Of a stretch of 64,000 nt of DNA, positions 37,157 to 45,425 are shown piece after piece. Numbering within the stretch: position 1 is the first letter of the stretch; each line of letters starts with the position of its first letter. The translations under genes and the position numbers were made by a program. The DNA comes from an uncultured Gemmata sp. (lineage in GTDB: Bacteria > Planctomycetota > Planctomycetia > Gemmatales > Gemmataceae): the NCBI GenBank assembly GCA_937924775.1, contig CALDUT010000016.1, positions 1 to 64,000 on the forward strand. The letters are read 5' to 3'. The notes under the pieces were generated by a model. The model had not been told where the DNA came from. It did not search any database and was given only the letters and a program-made list of their open reading frames with translations.

Positions 37157-38431
37157 GTGGCCAGTAACGACTTCGTTGTGGGTTTGAAGTGTCGCGTCTG
37201 CGGCAAGTTGTATCCGAAAACCGCGGCCCGGTTCTATTGTGACGACGACACCGGACCGCTCGAAGTCGCTTACGATTATGAGAAGGTCAAGCCCCACGTC
37301 AGCCGGGCGAAATTTCTCTCGCGTCCGCGTAATATGTGGCGCTACAAGGAGTTACTGCCGCTTGAAGGGGAACCGACCGTGGGCCCGCAGGTCGGGGGCA
37401 CCCCGTTGGTCCGGGCGGATCGCCTCGCCGATGCCTTGGGCGTGGAGCGGTTGTGGATCAAAAACGACGCGGTCAACTTCCCCACACTGTCGTTCAAAGA
37501 TCGGGTCGTGTCAGTCGCGTTGTCCAAGGCCCGCGAATTCGGGATGCGCATGGTCGGTTGTGCCAGCACGGGCAACCTGGCCAACAGTGTTGCGGCTTTG
37601 GGCTCGTCCGCGGGCTTGGAGACGGTCATTCTAGTTCCCGCGGACTTGGAGAAAACGAAAATCTACGGCACCGCGGTTTATGGCGCCAAGGTTGTGAAAG
37701 TTGCCGGTACCTACGACCAAGTCAACCGCCTCTGTACACAAATTGTACAGGAGTTCGGCTGGGGTTTTGTCAACGTCAATCTGCGGCCGTTCTACGCGGA
37801 AGGCTCCAAGACCGTCGGTTTCGAGATCGCCGAAGACCTCGGCTGGCGCTTCCCGCAGCATGTGGTTTGCCCGATGGCCGGCGGGGCTTTGATCGGCAAG
37901 ATTTACAAGGCCTTTCAAGAACTCCACGCCACCGGCATTGTGAACCAGGCACTGACCACCAAAATGTACGGGGCCCAAGCCAGCGGCTGTAACCCCATCA
38001 GCGATTGCGTCAAAAGCGGCCGTGAACGGCATAAACCGATCCGTACCCCCCATACCATCTGCAAAAGCCTCGCCATCGGCGACCCGGCCGATGGCTATTT
38101 TGCCGCCAAACTGATCCGCGAAACCGGCGGCTGGGCCGAAGATGTCAGCGACGCCGAAATCGTCGACGCCATGCTGCTATTGGCTCGGACCGAAGGCATT
38201 TTCGCCGAAACCGCCGGCGGTACCACGTTGGCCGTCACCAAAAAGCTCATCGAGCAAGGCCGTATCCCGCGCGATGAAGAAATCGTCGTCTGCATCACGG
38301 GCAATGGCCTCAAAACTCAAGACGCGGTCTTCCAAGCCCTGGAAGAACCGATCACCATCAAACCGACGCTGGCCGAGTTCAAAGCCCTCGCGGGGCTGGA
38401 AGAACCAGCGGCCGAACCGGCCTTGGTGTGA
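37157..38431 (+). CDS. thrC: Threonine synthase-like PLP enzyme (possible homocysteine synthase)
   Basis: The start is GTG at 37157 with GAGGAGG 6 bases upstream (424 aa); the track ATG at 37046 has no such site. A fold-type II PLP enzyme is clear: the lysine of PTLSFKDR (K114), the phosphate-loop CASTGNLANSVAA, and the N-terminal zinc-ribbon-like CRVCGKLYP...YCDDD, where the fourth Cys is Asp. Threonine synthases convert O-phosphohomoserine to threonine. The SAM-I riboswitch upstream and the sulfur-carrier genes downstream raise the possibility that this enzyme replaces the phosphate with carrier-bound sulfide to make homocysteine. Family membership is sure; the reaction is not. Confidence 0.9.
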   Translation: MASNDFVVGLKCRVCGKLYPKTAARFYCDDDTGPLEVAYDYEKVKPHVSRAKFLSRPRNMWRYKELLPLEGEPTVGPQVGGTPLVRADRLADALGVERLWIKNDAVNFPTLSFKDRVVSVALSKAREFGMRMVGCASTGNLANSVAALGSSAGLETVILVPADLEKTKIYGTAVYGAKVVKVAGTYDQVNRLCTQIVQEFGWGFVNVNLRPFYAEGSKTVGFEIAEDLGWRFPQHVVCPMAGGALIGKIYKAFQELHATGIVNQALTTKMYGAQASGCNPISDCVKSGRERHKPIRTPHTICKSLAIGDPADGYFAAKLIRETGGWAEDVSDAEIVDAMLLLARTEGIFAETAGGTTLAVTKKLIEQGRIPRDEEIVVCITGNGLKTQDAVFQALEEPITIKPTLAEFKALAGLEEPAAEPALV

Positions 38432-38536
38432 CGACGTTCCAACCGCCTCCCGATCGCACGAAGGTTCACCCCGGTGGGACGTGCGACCGTGTGTGATCGA
38501 TCAGCCCGCCTGTGCGGTGAATAACTGGGAGAAGTC

Positions 38537-38809
38537 ATGGCGATCACGATTCAAATTCCTCCGCCGATGCGCGAACAAACCGGCGGTAAAGCCGAAGTGG
38601 TGGTGACCGGCGCGACCGTCCAAGCAGCGCTGGAGGATTTGATCCGGCAATATCCCGGTACCGCCACCAAACTGCTCGAGAATGGCAAAATCCGCCCCTA
38701 CATCAACGTGTTCGTCAACGACGAAGACATTCGCTATCTCGACGACATGGACACGAAATTGACCGATGGCGTGGTGGTGGCCCTCATTCCTGCAGTGGCC
38801 GGAGGCTGA
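38537..38809 (+). CDS. CysO/MoaD/ThiS-like ubiquitin-fold sulfur carrier
   Basis: This 90-aa protein has a beta-grasp fold and ends in VAGG, the C-terminal diglycine that is adenylated and converted to a thiocarboxylate. The last 35 residues (NVFVNDEDIRYL...VALIPAVAGG) are strikingly like mycobacterial CysO (NIYVNDEDVRF...VTILPAVAGG), which carries sulfide to the PLP enzyme CysM. It lies 105 bp after the ThrC-like gene; the E1-like activator and a cysteine desulfurase are downstream. A GGGAGAAG site precedes the ATG. I infer sulfur donation to the ThrC-like enzyme. Confidence 0.92.
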   Translation: MAITIQIPPPMREQTGGKAEVVVTGATVQAALEDLIRQYPGTATKLLENGKIRPYINVFVNDEDIRYLDDMDTKLTDGVVVALIPAVAGG

Positions 38810-38812
38810 CGC

Positions 38813-39142
38813 GTGCCTGAACCGTCGCCTGCGGAAGCCCCAGAAGGTGCCGCCGTCGTCCCGCTGATCCCGGCGGAACTCGGCGTTCACCCCCTGTTGC
38901 TGGCGGCCCTGCATGCGTATGTGTTTCTCGACGGCTCTGCGCCCGGGATCGTCCACCCGGCCGCCGCCGAGGAAGCCCTGCATTATCTCGTCACCTACTT
39001 GCAACGCCTGGAGGGAAGCGAACTGCGTCGCGTCCGCGAAGACATGGCCACCCTCGCCGCCTTCGCCAAAGCCGAAAAATGGCCCAAACAGCAAATTCGC
39101 TTCCTCCAAGAATTTCTGACTGAGAACGGAATCGGAAAGTAA
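38813..39142 (+). CDS. Small helical protein of unknown function in the sulfur-carrier cluster
   Basis: This 109-aa protein starts at GTG just 3 bp after the carrier stop; its GGAGG site lies inside the end of the carrier gene, so the two are tightly coupled. After a Pro/Ala/Glu-rich head it is predominantly helical (HPLLLAALHAYVFLDG, EEALHYLVTYLQRLEG, KQQIRFLQEFLTEN). I do not recognise the family. It has no JAMM protease motif, so it is not a Mec+-type peptidase. Its position suggests a role in handling or binding the sulfur carrier. Confidence 0.75.
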   Translation: MPEPSPAEAPEGAAVVPLIPAELGVHPLLLAALHAYVFLDGSAPGIVHPAAAEEALHYLVTYLQRLEGSELRRVREDMATLAAFAKAEKWPKQQIRFLQEFLTENGIGK

Positions 39143-39290
39143 CATCCATCAGCGGTGCCGGCGTGGCGGTGACCCGAACCGGCTCCGACCGCGTGGCCAC
39201 GGCCGGTCTCCCTCGCCGCGACATTGTCCGACGGGGGCCGAACCCCCGGTTGATACCGAGCCTATCGCTCGACGCTATCCCCGAAGCACC

Positions 39291-40346
39291 ATGATCGACA
39301 CCAACCCGCTCGAACGCTACTCACGGCAAATGCGCTTTCCCGCCTTGGGCAAAGCCGGACAGGAGAAGTTGCTCGCGTCGCGTGTCACGCTCTGCGGCTG
39401 CGGCGCTTTGGGCACGGTGCTGGCCAACATCCTCGTGCGGGCCGGCGTGGGGTTCCTGCGAGTGATCGACCGCGATTTCGTCGAGCCGTCGAACCTGCAA
39501 CGGCAGGTTCTCTTCGATGAATCCGACGTCACGAATAACCTGCCCAAAGCGGAAGCCGCCGCGATCAAACTCCGCCAGATCAATTCCACCGTGACCATCG
39601 AACCGATCGTGGCCGACATCAACCGGACCAACATCGAAGACTTCTGCCACGGCGCGGATGTGATTCTTGATGGCAGCGATAACTTCGAAATTCGTTACCT
39701 TATCAACGATGTGGCCATCAAGCACAATATCCCGTGGGTGTACGGCGGCGCTGTGGGCAGTCAAGGGATGACGATGACCATCATTCCCGGCCAGACACCC
39801 TGCTTGCGGTGCGTGTTTGAAGCCGCACCAGCCCCGGGCGAAACCGGGACCTGCGAAACCGCCGGTGTCCTGGCTCCCGCGGTCCAAATTGTGGCCAGTT
39901 ATCAGGCCACGGAAGCCATCAAACTCCTCTCCGGGAATGCCGCCGCGATCAACCGCGAACTGGTGATTCTCGATGTTTGGGAGAATACCCACCGGCGGGT
40001 GAAGATCGCCCCGCTGGCTGGCCGCAAAGGCGCGTGCCCGTGCTGTGCCCAACGGAACTTCGAGTGGCTCGACGGCGAACACGGGACGCAAACCACTGCA
40101 TTATGCGGCCGCAATGCGGTGCAAGTCAGCCACCGGGTGAAAGGCAAGCTCGACTTCGCCTATCTGGCAAGTGTCCTGAAGAATTCGGGGACCGTGACTT
40201 ACAACAAATTTTTGCTGAAGTTCCACCTCATCGAAAACGGCTCGCCCTACGAATTCACCGTCTTTGAAGATGGCCGGGCCATCATCAAAGGGACCGACGA
40301 ACCGGAGAAAGCCCGCACACTGTACGCCAAGTATGTCGGCCACTGA
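39291..40346 (+). CDS. E1-like adenylyltransferase (MoeB/ThiF/HesA family)
   Basis: This 351-aa protein activates the C-terminal glycine of a ubiquitin-like carrier with ATP. It has GCGALGTVLANILVRAG (ATP loop), the Arg and Asn of NLQRQVLFDESD, ILDGSDNFEIRYLIND, a zinc site CLRC...CPCC, and the conserved Cys of GTCETAGVL. There is no C-terminal rhodanese domain; instead about 90 residues (LCGRNAVQ..., ending in YAKYVGH) form a small extra domain seen in some MoeB homologues. It would therefore need an outside sulfur donor, for which the cysteine desulfurase downstream is the obvious candidate. Confidence 0.92.
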   Translation: MIDTNPLERYSRQMRFPALGKAGQEKLLASRVTLCGCGALGTVLANILVRAGVGFLRVIDRDFVEPSNLQRQVLFDESDVTNNLPKAEAAAIKLRQINSTVTIEPIVADINRTNIEDFCHGADVILDGSDNFEIRYLINDVAIKHNIPWVYGGAVGSQGMTMTIIPGQTPCLRCVFEAAPAPGETGTCETAGVLAPAVQIVASYQATEAIKLLSGNAAAINRELVILDVWENTHRRVKIAPLAGRKGACPCCAQRNFEWLDGEHGTQTTALCGRNAVQVSHRVKGKLDFAYLASVLKNSGTVTYNKFLLKFHLIENGSPYEFTVFEDGRAIIKGTDEPEKARTLYAKYVGH

Positions 40347-40658
40347 CGCGATAAAATGGAAGTGAGTGGATTCGACGCGGGCCCAAAATGCCCGAAAAAC
40401 TCCGTGAATCTGGCATCCCTGGCGGCAGCGAAGCGCGCGTCAGTCTGGGTGACCGGGAGTGGTCGAAGGGCTGCCCCGCGGGTGTTGGGGGCCGCCGAGC
40501 AACCGCCTTGCAGCGGTCTTCTGAGACGCAAAGGGGCTTTTGCGGAGCAATGGGATAAACTGCGGCCACCCCGCCTGGGTTCTCGGACCTGAGGAATACC
40601 GCCGCCCGGAGTGTTGAAGCCTCGGCGATCCGCCCAATTGGCAACCTCATCAAGAACT
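40347..40658. other. Intergenic region, possibly structured
   Basis: About 310 bp between the E1-like and cysteine desulfurase genes. CCGAG (40495-99) can pair with CTCGG (40582-86), with AACC/GGTT continuing the helix, enclosing a hairpin ACCGC/GCGGT and a GACGCAAAG element. This recalls but does not match the c-di-GMP-I riboswitch core. A 54-codon plus-strand ORF here has no recognisable motif. Confidence 0.35.
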
Positions 40659-41804
40659 ATGATTTACCTTGATAACGCAGCGACGAGTTTCCCCAAGCCT
40701 GAAGGCGTGTACGCCGCGATGGACCGCTTCGCCCGACATTCGCTAGCCAACCCCGGCCGTTCCGGGCACAAAATGGCTCTCGAATCCGAACATGCCCTCG
40801 CCGACGCACGCCACCGCCTCAACCGCTTCTTCAACGGCAAAAACCCCGATCGCTGGGCCTTCACCCTCAACTGTACCGATGCCCTCAACATGGCCTTCAA
40901 AGGCCTTTTGCGAGAAGGCGATCATGTTATCACCACCAATCTGGAACACAACAGTGTTTCCCGACCGTTGGTGGCTCTGGCCGAAGCGCAGCACATCACC
41001 CTGACCCGGGTCGCGGCGGATGCCGGCGGGAGCATCGATCCCGACGCGATCCGTGTCGCGATCACGCCCAAAACCCGGCTCATCGCCCTGACGCACGCCA
41101 GTAACGTTCTGGGAACGATTCAACCGGTGGCCGACGTCGGCCGGATCGCCCGCGAACATGATGTGCTTTTTCTGGTCGATGCCGCCCAAACCGCGGGGGT
41201 GATCCCAATCGACATCCACGATATGTGCATCGACTTGCTCGCGTTGCCCGGACACAAATCCCTCCTGGGCCCCACCGGAACGGGGGCGCTCTACGTCGGC
41301 AGCCGGGCCCACCTGCGACCCTGGCGCGAAGGCGGCACCGGCGGGGATTCGCTCACCCCCACGCAACCAACCGATTACCCGCACTACCTCGAAGGCGGCA
41401 CCCCCAACGTGCTGGGGATCGTCGGGCTGACCGCCGGGCTTGACTTTGTTGAAGAACGCGGCGTGGAAGCCCTGCACAAACACGAACGGGCACTCTGCGA
41501 TCGCTTGTGGCAGGCACTGCAGGAGTTGCCGGGTTTCGAAGTGTTCGGCCACGCCGACGCCACGCGGCGCGTCGGCACGCTCAGCTTCCGCTGCGCGGTA
41601 CTGCCAGCACCCGAGTTGGCCGGTGTTCTCGATCAGTCGTTCGACATCGCCGTGCGGCCGGGGCTGCATTGTGCCCCCTACATTCACAAAGCCCTCGGGA
41701 CCGCGCCCGATGGGTTAGTCCGCGTCAGCGTGGGCCCCTTCAACACCCCGGCCGACATCGACCAACTGATCGTGGCGTTGCAGGAAATCACTGGCGGAGT
41801 CTGA
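40659..41804 (+). CDS. Cysteine desulfurase (class V aminotransferase)
   Basis: The ATG at 40659 begins MIYLDNAATSFPKPEGVY, the normal N-terminus of this family, and gives 381 aa; the track start is 16 codons early. PLP-binding Lys200 lies in LPGHKSLLGPTGTGALYVG, and the catalytic Cys in RPGLHCAPYIHKALGT near 345. It belongs to the SufS/Csd-like group (TIGR01977-type) that takes sulfur from L-cysteine as a persulfide. It closes the cluster of carrier, helical protein and E1-like gene and is the likely sulfur source for them. It is 312 bp downstream of the E1-like gene, so it may have its own promoter. Confidence 0.92.
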   Translation: MIYLDNAATSFPKPEGVYAAMDRFARHSLANPGRSGHKMALESEHALADARHRLNRFFNGKNPDRWAFTLNCTDALNMAFKGLLREGDHVITTNLEHNSVSRPLVALAEAQHITLTRVAADAGGSIDPDAIRVAITPKTRLIALTHASNVLGTIQPVADVGRIAREHDVLFLVDAAQTAGVIPIDIHDMCIDLLALPGHKSLLGPTGTGALYVGSRAHLRPWREGGTGGDSLTPTQPTDYPHYLEGGTPNVLGIVGLTAGLDFVEERGVEALHKHERALCDRLWQALQELPGFEVFGHADATRRVGTLSFRCAVLPAPELAGVLDQSFDIAVRPGLHCAPYIHKALGTAPDGLVRVSVGPFNTPADIDQLIVALQEITGGV

Positions 41805-41906
41805 CCCCCTGCGCTGCCCGCGAGCGACCGGTGCCAAAGAACAGTTTCAGGGAAAAAACCTGGGATCGGTGTAACTACGATGGCCGGCTTAGGCGGAGTT
41901 CCAGCG

Positions 41907-42160
41907 ATGACGTCCCAAGAATTACGAGCTGCCCTCCAAGCACGCCCGTTGCGGCCGTTCACGGTCCGAATGGCCGACGACCGCTCCTTCGAGATTCGTC
42001 ATCGCGACTTTCTGCTCGTGGCCCCCAATGGCCAACGGCATTTGCTGTCAGTTCATCAGGAAATGAGTTCAGTATTCTCGATGTTTGGCTCATGACAAAG
42101 ATCGAATTTCCGCCGCTTGGGCCGCCATCACCCCTCGATCGCGCCGCCGATTCCGCCTGA
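41907..42160 (+). pseudogene. Small planctomycete protein gene with a frameshift
   Basis: The ATG at 41907 starts MTSQELRAALQARPLRPF then TVRMADDRSFEIRHRDFLLVAPNG, a small family common in planctomycetes whose members continue with an acidic stretch and ILDLLLVT. Here that frame stops at 42095 (FSMFGS). The expected ending is present in another frame: NEFSILDVWLMTKIEFPP, running to 42160. The switch lies near 42045-42065. Either the gene is inactivated by a small indel, the assembly has an error, or the ribosome shifts frame. Confidence 0.65.
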
Positions 42161-42406
42161 GGAGATTCTCCCAGCCCGCGAAGCCGGAAACGGGTCCGCA
42201 GGGAGCGGTTCTGGCTGCTGTCTGGGGTCAATCGCTTCGTGGAAGGTAAACCCCATCGTCGCGGAGTCGCCAGATGGGTGGGGCTGGTGGATGTAACGAG
42301 TGGATTTCGTGCTGGGAATTCTCATCGGTTGTGTCTACTGTAAACATCACCGCCCCGGTCGTGATTCATCCCCCCGCGACGGGCGGAATTTGCGAGGGAT
42401 CCATTC

Positions 42407-44194
42407 ATGCTGCACCGCATCGCTGTCTTCACTGGCGGGTTATTGGCCGCAGCCGTTTTGATCGGCGAGCCTTCCCCGCAACTGCACGCGGCCGATCCGG
42501 ACTTCACGGGTCATTGGCTATTGACCTTCTCCCCCCGACCGGGCTTCGAACAAAATCCCCTCATCATCAACGTGGAAATCAAAGAGGGCCAACCGGTACC
42601 AACCCTTGTGGCCACAGCCTTCAAAGGCGCGGGCCTGAAAGTGACCGATTGGAGCAGTGATGGCAAAACCGTGAAATTCACATTCGCCGGGCTGAAGTTT
42701 GAAGGCACCCTCAGCCCCGACGGAAAGACGGTGCGTGGATCCCTCAGTAACGACGTCATCGCCACCCGCGCTCGCCTGAGCCGCACGACCAAAACCGAAC
42801 TGACCGCAGCCGATGCGTTCGTTCGCGTCGATGGCCCGGCCCCTATGGCCGAAGTGCAAAAGCTTATCGACGCAGTCACCCGCCTGCGGATTCAAGTTCA
42901 GCAGGAAAAAGATGCCGACAAACGCCAACAACTTCGCACCCAATTGGACGAAAGTCAAAAGCAGGCCGAGGAGAAAATCCCCGCCCTACTCCGGGACGTG
43001 ATCACCCACCATGCCGAAACCGACGCGGCTCTCGACGCGGCTCTGGAGTTGCTCCGGAATGCGGCCCGTTACCAACTGACCGCTGAGGAAGCCACGAAAT
43101 TGCTGGCGCTGGTGGAGAAGCGGGCCGCAGCCTACGGACCCCGCTATCTGCGGATCCAGTTGCTCAGTGGTATCGAGACCCTTGCGGCGATCCGCCACCT
43201 CGCGGAGGCCGCCGATACCGTGGCCGCGAAGTTGGCCCAAGCCACCGAGGCCTCCGCGGATTATCTGGCCCGCGTCCTCAATGTCCGCAAAATCGCTCTG
43301 ACGACCCTCAATAAAACCGAGGCCGTCCAAGCCGTTGTGGCCGAGTTGGCGAAACTCGAAGAGCGGATTGACGCGGAATACCTCAAGAATGTACCACCAT
43401 TCCAACCGGCGCAATACTCCGGCCGCAAAAACCCGGACGCTAACCAAGTCGCGGTGATGGAATTGTTCACCGGGGCCCAATGCCCCCCCTGTGTCGCGGC
43501 CGATGTCGCCTTCGATGCCCTGCTCAAAAGTTATTCCCCCCAGGACCTGGTCCTGATCCAATATCACCTGCACATCCCCGGCCCCGACCCGCTCACCAAC
43601 GCCGATACCGTAGCCCGGGCCAAATACTACGGCATCAACAGCACCCCCAGCACACTCTTCAACGGCCAACCCCACGCCCGCGGCGGCGGTGGCATGGCCC
43701 AAGCCGAACTGAAGTACAATCAGTATGTGGAAGTTATCAACCCGATTCTCGAAAAGAAAGCCGAGGTCACTGTCAAGGCCCGGGCGACCCGTAACGGCGA
43801 GAAAATCGACCTCACCGTCCAAGTTGGTGGGGTTCGCGGCGATGACATCAAACTGCGGGTCTTACTGGTGGAGGAGACCGTCAAATATGTGGGCGGCAAT
43901 CAGCTCCGCTTCCACCACCACGTTGTCCGCGCGATGCCCTTGGGGGCCGAGGGCGTGGCCATCACCGATAACGATTTTCAAAAGTCCCTCACCGTGGATC
44001 TCGACGGCATTCGCCAGAATTTGACGAAATATCTGGACGACTACGCGGCTAACGTCCGGCCCTTCCCCAAGCCTGACCGCCCGATGGAGATGAAAAACCT
44101 GAAGGTCATCGCCGTGGTGCAAAACGACCAAACCCAGGACATTCTCCAAGCCGTCCAAGTGGACGTGGAGAACAAACCCGCCGGCAGGCCATGA
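42407..44194 (+). CDS. Secreted protein with Omp28-like thioredoxin fold (CPPC)
   Basis: This 595-aa protein has a signal peptide, then a small beta domain (DFTGHWLLTFSP, SPDGKTVRGSLS) resembling lipocalin-type planctomycete domains. A long helical middle (about 150-335, Glu/Gln/Ala-rich) follows. A thioredoxin-like domain comes next, with VAVMELFTGAQCPPCVAAD (near 360) and INSTPSTLFNGQ carrying the cis-Pro. The C-terminal 150 residues are beta-rich. The CPPC site suggests disulfide exchange outside the cytoplasm; the Omp28/DUF1223-like context makes the target uncertain. Confidence 0.82.
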   Translation: MLHRIAVFTGGLLAAAVLIGEPSPQLHAADPDFTGHWLLTFSPRPGFEQNPLIINVEIKEGQPVPTLVATAFKGAGLKVTDWSSDGKTVKFTFAGLKFEGTLSPDGKTVRGSLSNDVIATRARLSRTTKTELTAADAFVRVDGPAPMAEVQKLIDAVTRLRIQVQQEKDADKRQQLRTQLDESQKQAEEKIPALLRDVITHHAETDAALDAALELLRNAARYQLTAEEATKLLALVEKRAAAYGPRYLRIQLLSGIETLAAIRHLAEAADTVAAKLAQATEASADYLARVLNVRKIALTTLNKTEAVQAVVAELAKLEERIDAEYLKNVPPFQPAQYSGRKNPDANQVAVMELFTGAQCPPCVAADVAFDALLKSYSPQDLVLIQYHLHIPGPDPLTNADTVARAKYYGINSTPSTLFNGQPHARGGGGMAQAELKYNQYVEVINPILEKKAEVTVKARATRNGEKIDLTVQVGGVRGDDIKLRVLLVEETVKYVGGNQLRFHHHVVRAMPLGAEGVAITDNDFQKSLTVDLDGIRQNLTKYLDDYAANVRPFPKPDRPMEMKNLKVIAVVQNDQTQDILQAVQVDVENKPAGRP

Positions 44195-44434
44195 CCGCAC
44201 GCACTACAGCCCCCCGGATTGCTCCCGGATCATTTCCGGGGGCCCGGTCGCGGACGGCCGCTTCACCCCCCCGACCGTCGCCCCAGAACCCCGACTCCGC
44301 ACGACCCGGGGTTCGGAACTTACCGCTGGTAGGAGTGAAAAAATTAATTTTTAGCAAAACAAGGACTTTTCTTCATGCGGTCAACCGGGTATCTTCACCA
44401 TCGCCACATCACGCCCATCAGGGAGGGACTCGCG

Positions 44435-44782
44435 ATGGCGACCAAGATCATCGTCCAACTCCCCGTCACGGGGGCTGTCGGTACGGATGAAGACTTCGAT
44501 CTACGCACCCACCTGGAACGTGAGCTGAATTTGGCCTTGCGCACCGAAGAGGCCGGCGAATGCGATCGCAGCGAAATTGATGGCGGTTGGATGCGCTTTT
44601 GGCTGGTGAATGGGGTTGATCCGGCCCAAACGCTGGAAATCGTCAAAGACGTTCTCGCCCGCGACAATCTACTGCCGCGAGCCGTTATCGCTCTCGAAAC
44701 CTGCCACGATGTCGATACCGACGACATCGATCGCGAAATCCTCTGGCCCGTGCAGCCTGCCGCGGCTGTGGGTTTGGCTTAA
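44435..44782 (+). CDS. Small conserved protein of unknown function
   Basis: This 115-aa protein starts at the ATG at 44435 after a strong GGGAGGG site; the track start is earlier and less likely. It contains LRTHLERELNLALRTEEAGECDRSEIDGG and ends in DIDREILWPVQPAAAVGLA. It is acidic, with alternating alpha and beta segments and no signal peptide. I do not recognise a named family. An AT-rich palindrome (AAAAATTAATTTTT, 44339-44352) lies about 85 bp upstream and may belong to its promoter. Confidence 0.7.
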   Translation: MATKIIVQLPVTGAVGTDEDFDLRTHLERELNLALRTEEAGECDRSEIDGGWMRFWLVNGVDPAQTLEIVKDVLARDNLLPRAVIALETCHDVDTDDIDREILWPVQPAAAVGLA

Positions 44783-44892
44783 ACTCATCGTTTCCCCTCT
44801 TCCCGGTGGCATCTGGGCGACCGGCTCCCTTTTATTGCGCGGGGCGAATTTATAAGCCATACTTCTCGGAAAAGCCTTCGTTGGGTTTTTCC

Positions 44893-45288
44893 ATGCGCAA
44901 CTTCATCGCCGGTCTGATTCTCCTCGCACTCTTTGTCGTGGTGGTGGGTAGCCGGTTCCAAGCCACCGATGCTGATAAACTGCGAGCGGTTTCCCAGGTC
45001 GTCGTGGCTAAGTTGCGCGAGGCCCTGCCACCGACACTCAACCTCCGGCTACCGGTTGCGATGATGGGCCAGGAACAATCCCAACGGCCGGTTGATGCCG
45101 TTCGTGCCCGTTTGGCCAGCGACAAGCGCTTTGCCGGTATTGCGTTCACGGTCACTGCGGAGGGCAATATCGTGACCCTGCGCGGCGTCGTACCGAATGC
45201 CACCCTGCGACGGCTCGCTGTGGGCGTGGCTCAGAACACAATCGGTGTTGAAGGTGTGATCGACGAATTGGCAGTGCCGGCGGAATGA
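44893..45288 (+). CDS. BON-domain exported or membrane-anchored protein
   Basis: This 131-aa protein begins at the ATG at 44893 with a hydrophobic N-terminal segment (FIAGLILLALFVVVVG), a signal anchor or signal peptide. The rest has a BON-type alpha/beta fold: VDAVRARLASDKRFAGIAFTVTAEGNIVTLRGVV, then RRLAVGVAQNTIGVEGVIDEL. BON domains bind phospholipid or outer-membrane components. It precedes the TRIP13-like ATPase by 137 bp on the same strand; whether they work together is unknown. Confidence 0.8.
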   Translation: MRNFIAGLILLALFVVVVGSRFQATDADKLRAVSQVVVAKLREALPPTLNLRLPVAMMGQEQSQRPVDAVRARLASDKRFAGIAFTVTAEGNIVTLRGVVPNATLRRLAVGVAQNTIGVEGVIDELAVPAE

Positions 45289-45425
45289 ATCCGGGGAACG
45301 ATCCATCGTTCGTCACAAACGCCCGTCACCCGCAACCCCTAGGGTGATCGGGAAGCCCTGCGGGCAACCGCCGTTCGTGACCCGAGCTGCTTCACCCATC
45401 ACCCACTGGAAACGAAGGAAATATC

